Positions 34,083-42,890 of a stretch of 43,165 nucleotides of DNA are shown here, piece by piece (positions within the stretch are counted from its first letter, which is position 1; each line of letters begins with the position of its first letter). The notes beneath the pieces were generated by a model. That model had not been told where the DNA came from, did no database searches, and saw only the letters and a program-made list of their open reading frames with translations. The position numbers and the translations under genes were made by a program. This DNA is from Marinomonas sp. UCMA 3892 (GTDB taxonomy: Bacteria; Pseudomonadota; Gammaproteobacteria; Pseudomonadales; Marinomonadaceae), in NCBI RefSeq assembly GCF_012726345.1, contig NZ_PTXN01000025.1, forward strand, positions 1 through 43,165, read 5' to 3'.

Positions 34083-35441
34083 ATGCCGGAAAGTAGATGT
34101 TTACAAGGTATCTGGTCAAGTCCGTGGATATTTATTTTTGCGGCCAGTGGATCGGCAGTGGGATTAGGGAATATTTGGAAGTTTCCTTATGTGCTCGGAC
34201 AAAACGGTGGCGGTGCATTTTTGTTGGTGTATTGCTTATGTTTGTTACTCGTTGGTTTGCCTGTGTTAATGGCGGAAGTCGCTTTGGGCCGCACGGTTCG
34301 TTCTAACCCAATTGATACGGTAAATGATTTAAGTGAGCGCCGTATTGTTCATCCGGCTTGGGTGTTTGTGCCTTGGTTAGCAGGGATAACGGGGTTTCTA
34401 ATTCTGACTTTTTATAGTGTGATTGCGGGTTGGTCTCTGGCTTATTTAGATCGTGCGGTGTCTGGCGACTTTAAAGATATCACGCAAGTTGGTGCGGCCA
34501 ACATGTTTGATAATTTGCTAGCTGCACCGACAGAAATGCTGTTATGGCATTCAGTATTTATGGCATTAGTTGTGTTAACCGTTGGACAGTCAGTGACGCG
34601 CGGTTTGTCTGCTGTAGTGCGGATTTTGTTACCGGTCTTGGTAGTGACGTTACTGTTGTTAGCATTTTATTCTATGACCATTGGCAATATGAATGAAGCG
34701 CTGAACTTTATGTTTCGTTGGTCTTGGCAGGATATTACTTTTGAGGTTGTCTTATCTGCAGTTGGACTTGCTTTGTTCAGTTTGAGTGTCGGAATGGGGG
34801 CGATGTTTGCTTATGGTGCTTATATGAGCAAGCGTATGTCTATAGCTCGAGCTTGTAGCATAGTCGTTGGCGTTGATTTGTTAGTGGCTATTTTGGCAGG
34901 TTTGGTCATTTTTCCATTGGTGTTCTCGTTTAATATTGATGTCGAAGCTGGGCCAAGTTTGACCTTTGTGTCTTTGCCTATCATTTTTGGTAGTTTACCG
35001 GGCGGTCAGTTTTTTGCAGGAGTGTTCTTTTTATTACTTGTGGTTGCGGCTCTTACGTCAGCCATATCCATGTTAGAATTGTTTGTTGCTTGGCTGCATG
35101 AAAAATTTTATATCGCCCGTTTGAAAGCCGCGCTATTGATGGGGATTGCCGTTTGGTTTGTTGGTATTGCGGTACTGTTGTCTTTTAATCATTGGGACAG
35201 CAAAATTGTCTTTGGGCTAAATTTCTTTGAATTGTTGGATGAATTTACGTCTTTGATTCTTTTGCCAGTGGGAGCTATTTTGTTGTCTGTTTTGGTGGCT
35301 TGGTTTATTCCACATTCCATGTTGCAAAATGAGATGATCACAAAACAAGCAAATCATTTTCAATGGTGGTATAAGACATTGAAATACATAAGTATTCCAG
35401 CAATGATTGTGATTACTCTTGCTGGCTGGATAGGAGTGTAG
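34083..35441 (+). CDS. Sodium-dependent transporter, NSS/SNF family
   Basis: About 452 residues and 11-12 membrane helices. The N-terminal sodium and substrate site motif GSAVGLGNIWKFPYVLGQNGGGAF is split here as ASGSAVGLGNIWKFPYV and GQNGGGAF (about 20-45), the signature of LeuT-type symporters. It imports amino acids or related solutes with sodium; the substrate cannot be told. ATG 34083 is preferred over the upstream GTG 34062. ratA follows after one base, so they may be co-transcribed. Confidence 0.95.
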   Translation: MPESRCLQGIWSSPWIFIFAASGSAVGLGNIWKFPYVLGQNGGGAFLLVYCLCLLLVGLPVLMAEVALGRTVRSNPIDTVNDLSERRIVHPAWVFVPWLAGITGFLILTFYSVIAGWSLAYLDRAVSGDFKDITQVGAANMFDNLLAAPTEMLLWHSVFMALVVLTVGQSVTRGLSAVVRILLPVLVVTLLLLAFYSMTIGNMNEALNFMFRWSWQDITFEVVLSAVGLALFSLSVGMGAMFAYGAYMSKRMSIARACSIVVGVDLLVAILAGLVIFPLVFSFNIDVEAGPSLTFVSLPIIFGSLPGGQFFAGVFFLLLVVAALTSAISMLELFVAWLHEKFYIARLKAALLMGIAVWFVGIAVLLSFNHWDSKIVFGLNFFELLDEFTSLILLPVGAILLSVLVAWFIPHSMLQNEMITKQANHFQWWYKTLKYISIPAMIVITLAGWIGV

Positions 35442-35442
35442 T

Positions 35443-35874
35443 TTGAGTCATATAGAACGCTTCGCACATGTTAATTACAGTTGCGAGCAAATGTTTGCCT
35501 TGGTAAACGACATCGATGGTTATCCTGAGTTTTTACCTGGGTGTTTGAGTTCGACATTAATTTCAAAAACGCCAACGGAAATCGTTGCGTCTTTGGATGT
35601 AGGTAAGGGACCAGTTAGACAATCTTTTACTACGAGGAACTTTCTGGAAGATTTTAGTCGAATAGAGATGACCTTGGTAAAAGGGCCGTTTAAGAGTTTG
35701 CATGGTGTATGGACTTTCACGGAGTTGTCTCCTACAAGTTGTAAAATCATGCTGAGTATTGAGTTTGAGTTAAGCGGTATGCTGAAATTCGCCTTTGGTG
35801 GCGTGTTTAGCCAAATTGCCAATACTATGGTGGATTCTTTTAGTAAGCGTGCAAAAGTGGTATACGGTGAATAG
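35443..35874 (+). CDS. ratA: RatA / COQ10-like START-domain protein
   Basis: 143 residues from a TTG start that follows the stop of the symporter by one base. The START/polyketide-cyclase pattern ALVNDIDGYPEFLPGC and VKGPFKSLHGVWTFTEL is typical of RatA. Proposed roles include blocking ribosome subunit joining (toxin of RatAB) and binding ubiquinone like mitochondrial COQ10. It is adjacent to ratB, the usual pairing. Confidence 0.92.
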   Translation: MSHIERFAHVNYSCEQMFALVNDIDGYPEFLPGCLSSTLISKTPTEIVASLDVGKGPVRQSFTTRNFLEDFSRIEMTLVKGPFKSLHGVWTFTELSPTSCKIMLSIEFELSGMLKFAFGGVFSQIANTMVDSFSKRAKVVYGE

Positions 35875-35875
35875 T

Positions 35876-36160
35876 ATGAGAGTTGAAGTGGCTTATGCTT
35901 TGCCTGAGAAGCAAAAAATTATTGCGCTAGAGGTTGAAGATGGTTGTACAGTGCGTGATGCTGTGCGCCGTTCGAATATCCAAGTTTTCTTTCCTGATGT
36001 GGATGTGGAGACAGTAAAGGTGGGTATCTTCGGAAAAGCCGTACGAAATGCAGAAGAGCAAGAGTTAAAAGAAGGCGAGCGAGTTGAGTTGTATCGTGAG
36101 CTGAAGGTTGACCCAAAACAAGCGAGGGCCAACCGTGCAGCAAAAACAACTAAAACTTAG
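35876..36160 (+). CDS. ratB: RatB / RnfH-family protein
   Basis: 94 residues, a ubiquitin-like beta-grasp protein: MRVEVAYALPEKQ, CTVRDAVRRSN, VGIFGKAVRNAEEQELKEG in parts. Once called the antitoxin partner of RatA, its own role is not proven. It begins one base after the ratA stop. Its stop overlaps the stop of the convergent bamE by four bases. Confidence 0.92.
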   Translation: MRVEVAYALPEKQKIIALEVEDGCTVRDAVRRSNIQVFFPDVDVETVKVGIFGKAVRNAEEQELKEGERVELYRELKVDPKQARANRAAKTTKT

Positions 36161-36474
36161 TTGTTTTTGATTTGTGTTAAAACGCCGTCGCTAAAAATTA
36201 GCACAAGGTCGTTTGCATCACTTTTTTGGGTGTCTGGTGTTGCATATAGAACTGTATATAGGTAATGCCATTCGTTTGGCTTGAAGGTGTCTCTTAGCAT
36301 GGGGTTACCCAGTAGATAAGTGACCTGAGATTCAGACATGCCAATTTGTAATTGTGATAGTTGTTCCTTCGTTACGAGGTTTCCTTGTGTTACTGGAACC
36401 TTGTAAGGTGGTGGAAATAAACTGCATGCGCTAAGTGAAAGTGCTGCGCATAATATTAAAACTGATTTTTTCAT
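36157..36474 (-). CDS. bamE: Outer-membrane assembly lipoprotein BamE
   Basis: 105 residues. The signal peptide ends in the lipobox LSAC (cysteine 17). The SmpA/OmlA domain has LVTKEQLSQLQIGMSESQVTYLLGNP (about 33-58) and WHYLYTVLY. It is part of the BAM complex that inserts beta-barrels in the outer membrane. It is divergent from fur, as in pseudomonads. Confidence 0.95.
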   Translation of the reverse strand: MKKSVLILCAALSLSACSLFPPPYKVPVTQGNLVTKEQLSQLQIGMSESQVTYLLGNPMLRDTFKPNEWHYLYTVLYATPDTQKSDANDLVLIFSDGVLTQIKNN

Positions 36475-36502
36475 TTGTATTATCCTTACTCCGGTGTGCT
36501 AA

Positions 36503-36519
36503 TGATAAAGTAATTATCA
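36503..36519. promoter_or_regulatory. Fur-box-like dyad between bamE and fur
   Basis: TGATAA (36503-36508) and TTATCA (36514-36519) form an inverted repeat with a five-base gap. The half-sites look like those of a Fur box, but the spacing is two bases wider than in the classical 7-1-7 site. It lies 25 bases before the fur ATG and could allow autoregulation. Confidence 0.35.
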
Positions 36520-36543
36520 ACAAGATCGAATAGAGAATGACTC

Positions 36544-36954
36544 ATGACTAGCGAAAATCAAGAGCTAAAGAAAGCGGGACTCAAGGTAACTCTACCACGA
36601 GTGAAAATTTTACAAATTCTTGAAGGCGCGGGTGACCGCCATATGAGTGCTGATGATGTCTATCGCACTCTACTTGATCAAGGTGAAGATGTTGGTTTGG
36701 CGACAGTTTACCGTGTGCTAACTCAGTTTGAAACTGCGGGTTTGGTGCAGCGTCACCATTTCGAAGCAGGAACTGCTGTTTTTGAGCTGGCGAAGGGTGA
36801 TCATCACGACCATATGATTTGTCTAGAAACGGGCAAAGTCATTGAATTCGTTGATCCAATTATTGAGAAACGTCAACGTGAAATCGCAGAAGAGCATGGC
36901 TTTGATATTGAAGACCACAGCTTGATTATTTACGTGCGTCCAAAGAAGAAATAA
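36544..36954 (+). CDS. fur: Ferric uptake regulator Fur
   Basis: 136 residues. An iron-sensing repressor with a winged helix (about 10-80, with GLATVYRVLTQFETAGL) and the metal-binding HHDH (about 87-90). The segment MICLETGKV keeps only one of the two cysteines of the E. coli CxxC zinc site, and no later cysteine pair exists, so it resembles the Pseudomonas-type Fur without the four-cysteine structural zinc. It is followed by a short terminator stem near 36985-37015. Confidence 0.97.
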   Translation: MTSENQELKKAGLKVTLPRVKILQILEGAGDRHMSADDVYRTLLDQGEDVGLATVYRVLTQFETAGLVQRHHFEAGTAVFELAKGDHHDHMICLETGKVIEFVDPIIEKRQREIAEEHGFDIEDHSLIIYVRPKKK

Positions 36955-36985
36955 ACGTTCCTTTACCCAAAGGTAATGAATGAGA

Positions 36986-37018
36986 AGGGCCTAAATAGCA
37001 GAGTTTAGGCCCTTTTTT
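36986..37018. terminator. Terminator between fur and recN
   Basis: AAGGGCCTAAA (36986-36996) pairs with TTTAGGCCCTT (37005-37015), and a T run follows on the plus strand. It ends fur. Confidence 0.85.
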
Positions 37019-37049
37019 GCTTTAGCTTCTCTTTTATATTAATGAAGTA

Positions 37050-38720
37050 CTACTGAAGTTGAACATTGCCAAGCATTTCCCGAGCATGCGCTAGAGTTTG
37101 TTCGGTTAGTTCTAGTCCGCCTAATAAACGTGCGATTTCTTGTGTGCGGTCTTGATCCTTCAGTAGCTCGACCTGAGAAGACGTTGCCTCATCTGCAACC
37201 AGTTTACTGACTCTAAGGTGCTGATTGCCTTGCGCTGCCACTTGCGCCAAGTGAGTCACACAAAAGACTTGTCCGCGTTTGCCTACAGAGCGCAGCATGC
37301 GGCCAACGACTTCAGCGATACCACCACTGATGCCCACATCGACTTCATCAAATACCAATGTTGGAATAATGGACGTGTGTGCGGTAACCACCTGAATGCC
37401 TAAGCTAATACGTGACAATTCACCACCTGAGGCGACTTTTCGTAATGGTTGAGCGGGTTGGCCAGGGTTGGATGCGATCATGTATTCGATGTCTTCAAAA
37501 CCATTTGCTGAGACTTGGTTTAGTGGTTGGCATTGAATAAAGAAACGCGCATATGGCATGCCCAATCCATGTATTTGTTCTTCGACTTTTTGCGCTAGTT
37601 CGTCTTTTGCGATAATACGTTTTTCGGTCAATGTGGTGGCAAGTGCGGTGAGTTTCTCATAGGCCTGCTCTTCTTTTTCTTTGAGAGATTCAATGTTTTC
37701 TTCGCTGCCTTGTAGGCTGCTAAGCTCCGCTTCTACGCTTTCTCGCAAAGCTAATAATCCTTCCGGCAACGTCCTATGTTTACGAGCTGTATCATAAATG
37801 TCCGATAAGCGTTGCTCTATATCCATGAGACGTTCGGGGTTTTGTTCTAGAGTATCCTGATAATGATGCAAACTGTCGGCTGCTTCTTGTGCTTGAATGA
37901 GGGCGACATTCATCATTTCTAAAGCGTTTTCTAATTCTTTGGTGGCTGGGCGAATTTGGCTGGCGCTGTTAATCGCTTGATGCAGTAAAGAGCACACATT
38001 GCCTTCATCGCTGTCGATCAGGATACCGCTGGCTTGGTAAGCTTTGAACTGCGAGTCGGCAATGTTTGATAAAAACGCTTGTTCATTTTCTAGCTCTTCA
38101 ATTTCGCCTTCTTTTAAATCCAGCTGTTGAAGCTCTTGTGCCTGATAGGATAGCAGTTGAATTTTGGCATCTTGTTCAGAAGAACGATTTTGCAATGCTG
38201 ACAGTTCTTCTTTGAGCTGACGCCAAGTGCTGTATTGCTGGCTTACTTGTTTGCTTAAATCAGTTAAGCGGCCATATTCATCAACTTGTTGTCTTTGGGC
38301 GTTCTTTTTAAGCAAAGATTGATGCTCGTGTTGGCCATGGATATCAACTAATTGGCTACCAACGTCTTTTAGATCGCTTAGCGTGCAAGGACGACCATTT
38401 ATATAAGCCTTAGAGCGACCTTCTTTGCTGATAACACGGCGTAATATGCAATGTTGATCGTGTTCTAGGTCTCTTTCTTCCAGCCATTTATGTACGTGTG
38501 GATAGTGTTGTATATCAAAGCTTGCGCTGATATCGGCTCTTTTTTGCCCATGTCTTACGACAGCTGCATCGGTACGATCACCTAAACAAAGTGATAAGGC
38601 ATCCACCATGATGGACTTGCCTGCCCCTGTTTCACCTGAAATCACGGTCATACCTTTTTTGAATTCCAATTCTAGGGATTCAACAATGGCGAAGTTGGAA
38701 ATAGCGATGCTGGTCAGCAT
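37050..38720 (-). CDS. recN: DNA repair protein RecN
   Basis: About 556 residues from ATG 38720; a TTG at 38735 would add five residues and lacks a ribosome site. An SMC-like ATPase in double-strand-break repair: Walker A SGETGAGKS (about 30-38), long central coiled coils (about 150-360), ABC signature VASGGELSRISL, Walker B TLVFDEVDVGISG. An upstream LexA-like site fits its known SOS induction. Confidence 0.97.
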   Translation of the reverse strand: MLTSIAISNFAIVESLELEFKKGMTVISGETGAGKSIMVDALSLCLGDRTDAAVVRHGQKRADISASFDIQHYPHVHKWLEERDLEHDQHCILRRVISKEGRSKAYINGRPCTLSDLKDVGSQLVDIHGQHEHQSLLKKNAQRQQVDEYGRLTDLSKQVSQQYSTWRQLKEELSALQNRSSEQDAKIQLLSYQAQELQQLDLKEGEIEELENEQAFLSNIADSQFKAYQASGILIDSDEGNVCSLLHQAINSASQIRPATKELENALEMMNVALIQAQEAADSLHHYQDTLEQNPERLMDIEQRLSDIYDTARKHRTLPEGLLALRESVEAELSSLQGSEENIESLKEKEEQAYEKLTALATTLTEKRIIAKDELAQKVEEQIHGLGMPYARFFIQCQPLNQVSANGFEDIEYMIASNPGQPAQPLRKVASGGELSRISLGIQVVTAHTSIIPTLVFDEVDVGISGGIAEVVGRMLRSVGKRGQVFCVTHLAQVAAQGNQHLRVSKLVADEATSSQVELLKDQDRTQEIARLLGGLELTEQTLAHAREMLGNVQLQ

Positions 38721-38752
38721 AGAAGAAGGCTCCAAAGAGAGAAAATATTTAT

Positions 38753-38790
38753 ATGGTTATTTATACAGTACTTGGTTGTTTTTTGACAAG
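38753..38790 (-). promoter_or_regulatory. recN promoter with LexA-like box
   Basis: On the minus strand TTGTCA (-35) is followed after about 18 bases by TATAAA (-10). TACTGTATAAATAACCAT (38770-38753) overlaps the -10 and has a perfect left half CTGT but a poor right half. I count 14 of 20 matches to the SOS consensus. Confidence 0.6.
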
Positions 38791-38834
38791 TCTAGTTCGT
38801 AAATTTAATTCCCATGAAATTAATACGGCTTTAG

Positions 38835-38863
38835 TGTTGAAAGGTTAAAAGCTGACCCCATAT
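38835..38863 (+). promoter_or_regulatory. Sigma-32 type heat-shock promoter of grpE
   Basis: TGTTGAAA (38835-38842), 13 bases, then CCCCATAT (38856-38863). This closely fits the CTTGAAA...CCCCATNT heat-shock consensus. It is about 45 bases before the grpE start. Confidence 0.85.
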
Positions 38864-38907
38864 ACCCTGCACATAGGAAGCATTGTTTCTGTTATTTGGA
38901 GTTGAAA

Positions 38908-39486
38908 ATGAGTGAGCAGCAAAAAAATCCTAATCTAAACGCGGAGCATGATTTGAAAAGCGAAACGCAAAACGAAACAGTAGAAGAGCTTCTAGAGCCT
39001 GAAGTAGAGACTTTAGAAGAAGTTACTGAAAATGATGAGCTTGCAAAAGCATTAGAAGAAGTCGCTCAGTATAAAGAAGCGGCACTACGCGCTCATGCAG
39101 ATGCACAAAACGTACGCCGTCGTGCAGAACAAGATGTCGAGAAAGCGCACAAATTTGGTTTAGAAAAGTTTGCTAAATCGATTGTGAACGTGGCGGACAA
39201 TCTAGAGCGTGCTCTGGCTTCTGCGCCAGATACAGGTGAGCCAGACCCTGTTCGTGAAGGTGTAGAGCTAACGTTAAAAGATTTGCTTGAGACTTTGGCT
39301 CGCTTTGAAGTGAAAATGGTTGATCCACACGGCGAACCGTTCAACCCTGAATTGCATCAAGCTATCACTATGGTGCCGAATCCTGAGTTAGAAGCGAACA
39401 CCGTTATGGATGTCGTACAGAAGGGTTACACCATTAATGGCCGTTTATTACGTCCTGCAATGGTAGTGGTTTCAAGTGCAGTTTAA
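38908..39486 (+). CDS. grpE: Nucleotide exchange factor GrpE
   Basis: 192 residues, cytosolic dimer that releases ADP from DnaK. An acidic, disordered N-terminus (1-50) leads to a long coiled coil (about 55-110, with ALRAHADAQNVRRRAEQD) and the beta domain with FNPELHQAITMVPN and VMDVVQKGYTINGRLLRPAMV. ATG 38908 is preferred over TTG 38896, with GGAG upstream. First gene of the grpE-dnaK-dnaJ series. Confidence 0.97.
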   Translation: MSEQQKNPNLNAEHDLKSETQNETVEELLEPEVETLEEVTENDELAKALEEVAQYKEAALRAHADAQNVRRRAEQDVEKAHKFGLEKFAKSIVNVADNLERALASAPDTGEPDPVREGVELTLKDLLETLARFEVKMVDPHGEPFNPELHQAITMVPNPELEANTVMDVVQKGYTINGRLLRPAMVVVSSAV

Positions 39487-39515
39487 AAATACTGTCATTT
39501 TTTTGACACTGGACG

Positions 39516-39544
39516 CTTGAAATACTTTTAAGCGTACCCAAATA
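39516..39544 (+). promoter_or_regulatory. Sigma-32 type promoter of dnaK
   Basis: CTTGAAA (39516-39522), 14 bases, then CCCAAATA (39537-39544), close to the heat-shock consensus. The -35 lies inside an inverted repeat ACGCTT...AAGCGT (39513-39535), which may be incidental. Confidence 0.65.
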
Positions 39545-39588
39545 CAGAATTATCATTGTTATAAACGAATTTATTGGAGATACAAACC

Positions 39589-41502
39589 ATGGGTAGAATC
39601 ATTGGTATTGACTTAGGTACAACAAACTCTTGTGTTGCTGTATTGGATGGCGAAAAAGCGCGCGTTATTGAAAACGCTGAAGGCGATCGCACCACTCCTT
39701 CCATCGTAGCATTTGCTGAAGATGGTGAAGTACTGGTTGGTCAATCAGCTAAGCGTCAAGCAGTAACAAACCCAACAAACACTTTGTTTGCGGTTAAGCG
39801 TTTGATTGGTCGTAAATTTAAAGACGACGTTGTACAAAAAGACATCTCTATGGTGCCTTACAAAATTATCGCTGCAGATAATGGTGATGCGTGGGTAGAA
39901 GTGAAAGGCGACAAAAAAGCGCCACCACAAATCTCTGCTGAAGTTCTTAAGAAAATGAAGAAAACAGCGGAAGATTACCTAGGTGAGAAAGTAACAGAAG
40001 CGGTTATTACAGTTCCTGCTTACTTCAATGACTCTCAGCGTCAAGCTACAAAAGATGCGGGTAAAATTGCTGGTCTAGAAGTTAAACGTATTATCAACGA
40101 GCCAACAGCGGCTGCCTTGGCTTATGGCCTAGACAAGAGCTCTGGCGACTCTACTATCGCGGTTTATGACCTTGGTGGTGGTACGTTTGATATCTCTATC
40201 ATCGAAATCGCAGACGTTGATGGCGAGAAGCAATTCGAAGTATTGTCTACAAACGGTGATACTTTCCTAGGTGGTGAAGACTTCGATATGCGTGTTATCG
40301 AATACTTGGCTGCAGAGTTTAAAAAGTCTTCTGGTATCGATCTACACAACGATCCATTGGCGCTACAGCGTTTGAAAGAAGCGGGTGAGAAAGCGAAAGT
40401 TGAGTTGTCATCCTCTTCTCAAACAGAAGTTAACTTGCCTTACATCACTGCAGATGCGACTGGCCCTAAACATTTGAACGTTAAATTGACTCGTTCTAAG
40501 CTAGAGTCTTTGGTTGAAGAGCTAGTACTGAAATCTCTTGAGCCTTGTCGTCAAGCATTGAAAGATGCTGATTTGACAGCTTCTGATATCGACGAAGTTA
40601 TCTTGGTTGGTGGTCAGACTCGTATGCCACTAGTTCAAGCGAAAGTAACTGAATTCTTCGGTAAAGAGCCACGTAAAGACGTGAACCCAGATGAAGCTGT
40701 TGCAATCGGTGCATCTATCCAAGGTGCGGTACTTTCTGGTGATGTGAAAGACGTTCTTCTTCTAGACGTTACTCCACTGTCTCTAGGTATCGAGACTATG
40801 GGTGGGGTTATGACTACGCTAATCGAGAAAAACACGACGATTCCTACTAAGAAATCTCAGACTTTCTCTACAGCAGAAGACAATCAAAATGCGGTAACTA
40901 TTCACGCATTGCAAGGTGAGCGTAAACAAGCGTCTCAGAACAAATCTCTAGGTCGTTTCGACTTGGCTGACATTCCACCTGCTCCACGTGGTGTGCCACA
41001 AATCGAAGTAAGCTTCGATATCGATGCCAACGGTATCTTGAGTGTTTCTGCGAAAGACAAAGCGACTGGTAAAGAGCAGTCTATCGTTATCAAATCTTCT
41101 TCTGGTTTGAGTGATGAAGAAGTTGAAAAAATGGTTCAAGACGCTGAAGCGAATGCTGAAGAAGACCGTAAGTTCGAAGAGCTTGTACAAGTTCGTAACA
41201 CAGCTGACGGTATGATTCACGCAACTCGTAAAACTCTGGTTGATGCTGGCGATAAAGCAACGGCGGAAGAGAAAGAAGCGATTGAAACAGCGATCACTGA
41301 GCTTGAAGAAGCGCTAACATCTAACGACAAAGAGAAGATTGAAGAGAAAACCAATGCGTTGACTCAAGCGTCTGGCACTTTGGCTCAGAAGATGTATGCA
41401 GAAGCTGAAGCCGGTGCACAACCAGCTGAAGGTGAGCAAGCTAAATCTCAGGATGATGCGGTTGATGCAGAATTCGAAGAAGTGAAAGAAGATAAAAAAT
41501 AA
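39589..41502 (+). CDS. dnaK: Chaperone DnaK (Hsp70)
   Basis: 637 residues. ATPase domain with GIDLGTTNSCVAVLDG at the start, VYDLGGGTFDISII and VGGQTRMPLVQ; the substrate-binding domain begins after DVLLLDVTPLSLGIE (about 390). The C-terminus ends with acidic EEVKEDKK. It folds client proteins with DnaJ and GrpE. GGAGA precedes ATG 39589. Confidence 0.99.
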   Translation: MGRIIGIDLGTTNSCVAVLDGEKARVIENAEGDRTTPSIVAFAEDGEVLVGQSAKRQAVTNPTNTLFAVKRLIGRKFKDDVVQKDISMVPYKIIAADNGDAWVEVKGDKKAPPQISAEVLKKMKKTAEDYLGEKVTEAVITVPAYFNDSQRQATKDAGKIAGLEVKRIINEPTAAALAYGLDKSSGDSTIAVYDLGGGTFDISIIEIADVDGEKQFEVLSTNGDTFLGGEDFDMRVIEYLAAEFKKSSGIDLHNDPLALQRLKEAGEKAKVELSSSSQTEVNLPYITADATGPKHLNVKLTRSKLESLVEELVLKSLEPCRQALKDADLTASDIDEVILVGGQTRMPLVQAKVTEFFGKEPRKDVNPDEAVAIGASIQGAVLSGDVKDVLLLDVTPLSLGIETMGGVMTTLIEKNTTIPTKKSQTFSTAEDNQNAVTIHALQGERKQASQNKSLGRFDLADIPPAPRGVPQIEVSFDIDANGILSVSAKDKATGKEQSIVIKSSSGLSDEEVEKMVQDAEANAEEDRKFEELVQVRNTADGMIHATRKTLVDAGDKATAEEKEAIETAITELEEALTSNDKEKIEEKTNALTQASGTLAQKMYAEAEAGAQPAEGEQAKSQDDAVDAEFEEVKEDKK

Positions 41503-41520
41503 GCGCTAAGCACTTATTTG

Positions 41521-41571
41521 CCCATTAATAATGGGGTTGTTTATAGCGAGCACGGTTTTAAACCGTGCTTT
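41521..41571 (+). terminator. Two hairpins between dnaK and dnaJ
   Basis: CCCATT-AAT-AATGGG (41521-41535) and AGCACGGTTT/AAACCGTGCT (41549-41569). The second has a weak following T run (TTTGCTATTTG), so it may only partly terminate and set the dnaK to dnaJ ratio. Confidence 0.55.
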
Positions 41572-41624
41572 GCTATTTGCAAAATATGAGATAGACGATT
41601 TTTAAAATTCAGTTTTTTAGATTT

Positions 41625-41652
41625 AGACTTTTTAATTCAGACTTTTCAATTC
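41625..41652. repeat. 14-bp tandem repeat before dnaJ
   Basis: AGACTTTTTAATTC and AGACTTTTCAATTC lie head to tail with one mismatch, ending just before the dnaJ ribosome site. A further AATTCAG lies at 41606. Probably slipped-strand duplication in the leader. Confidence 0.6.
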
Positions 41653-41665
41653 AGGAATGCTTGCG

Positions 41666-42790
41666 ATGAGCAAAAGAGACTATTACGACGTTCTTGGGGT
41701 GGCCAAAGACGCGGATAAGAAAGACATAAAAAAAGCTTATCGTTCTTTGGCGAATAAGTACCACCCAGATAAGAACCCAGACAATCCAGAAGCACTCGAT
41801 AAATTCAAAGAGCTGGCTGAAGCCTATGAAATACTGTCTTCTGATGACAAACGCGCAGCCTACGATCGATTTGGTCATGACGGCGTAAATGGTCAGGCTG
41901 GTGGCTATGGCGGCGCTGGAGCTGGTGGTTTTAGTGATATTTTCGGTGATGTTTTCGGTGATATTTTTGGCGGCGGTGGTGGCGGTCAAAGCCGAACTCG
42001 TCGTGGTTCCGATTTACGCTACACCTTAGAGCTTGATCTTGAACAAGCCGTTTGGGGTTGCGAAGAAAAAATCCGTATACCAACCTTGGTGAACTGTAAA
42101 ACCTGTGATGGTTCTGGTGCTAAGAAAGGCTCAACACCTAAGACTTGTGGAACCTGTGGTGGTGCTGGTCAAGTACGTATGTCACAAGGTTTCTTCTCTG
42201 TTCAGCAGACTTGTCCAGAATGTCATGGTGCTGGCCAAGTGATCAGTGATCCTTGTAGAGATTGTCATGGCCAAGGTCGAGTTCAAGAATATAAAACACT
42301 TAATGTAAAAATTCCTGCAGGCGTAGACACTGGCGATCGTATTCGTTTGTCTGGTGAGGGCGAAGCTGGAACTCATGGTGGTCCGGCAGGTGATTTGTTT
42401 GTTCAAGTCTCTGTTAAACCGCATAGTATTTTTGAGCGCGATGGTGCGAACTTATATTGTGAAGTGCCAATTAGTTTTACTACTGCAGCATTAGGCGGTG
42501 AAATTGATGTGCCGACACTTGATGGCCGTGTGCGTTTGAAAGTGACTGCTGAATGTCAGTCTGGCAAGTTGTTCCGCCTGCGTAATAAAGGTGTGAAGCC
42601 TGTTCGTGGTGGTCCAGTAGGTGATTTGATTTGTAAGGTTGTTGTTGAGACGCCAGTCAATCTTACTTCTCGTCAGAAAGAGCTATTCACGGAATTGGCT
42701 GAAAGCATGGGCGAAGGTACAGACCATTCTCCTAAGCAGAAAAGCTGGTTTGATGGTGTGAAGCGTTTCTTTGATGATATTAAGAAGTAG
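41666..42790 (+). CDS. dnaJ: Co-chaperone DnaJ (Hsp40)
   Basis: 374 residues from ATG 41666, with AGGA nine bases upstream; the ATG at 41657 abuts that site. J domain 1-70 with YHPDKNP, a Gly/Phe region (about 73-105), four CxxCxGxG zinc repeats (CKTCDGSG, CGTCGGAG, CPECHGAG, CRDCHGQG; about 145-205) and the C-terminal client-binding domains. It stimulates the DnaK ATPase. Confidence 0.98.
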   Translation: MSKRDYYDVLGVAKDADKKDIKKAYRSLANKYHPDKNPDNPEALDKFKELAEAYEILSSDDKRAAYDRFGHDGVNGQAGGYGGAGAGGFSDIFGDVFGDIFGGGGGGQSRTRRGSDLRYTLELDLEQAVWGCEEKIRIPTLVNCKTCDGSGAKKGSTPKTCGTCGGAGQVRMSQGFFSVQQTCPECHGAGQVISDPCRDCHGQGRVQEYKTLNVKIPAGVDTGDRIRLSGEGEAGTHGGPAGDLFVQVSVKPHSIFERDGANLYCEVPISFTTAALGGEIDVPTLDGRVRLKVTAECQSGKLFRLRNKGVKPVRGGPVGDLICKVVVETPVNLTSRQKELFTELAESMGEGTDHSPKQKSWFDGVKRFFDDIKK

Positions 42791-42860
42791 TTTTTTAGCT
42801 TCATGGTTATGCCTTTAAAGCTAAGTAATGAATAAAAAGTCGCTTAAATAAATTCCAGTC

Positions 42861-42890
42861 AAAAGCCAGCTTTATTAAGCTGGCTTTTTT
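42861..42890 (+). terminator. Terminator of dnaJ
   Basis: AAAAGCCAGCTT (42861-42872) pairs with AAGCTGGCTTTT (42877-42888), and T residues continue to 42890. The intron starts at the next base. Confidence 0.93.
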
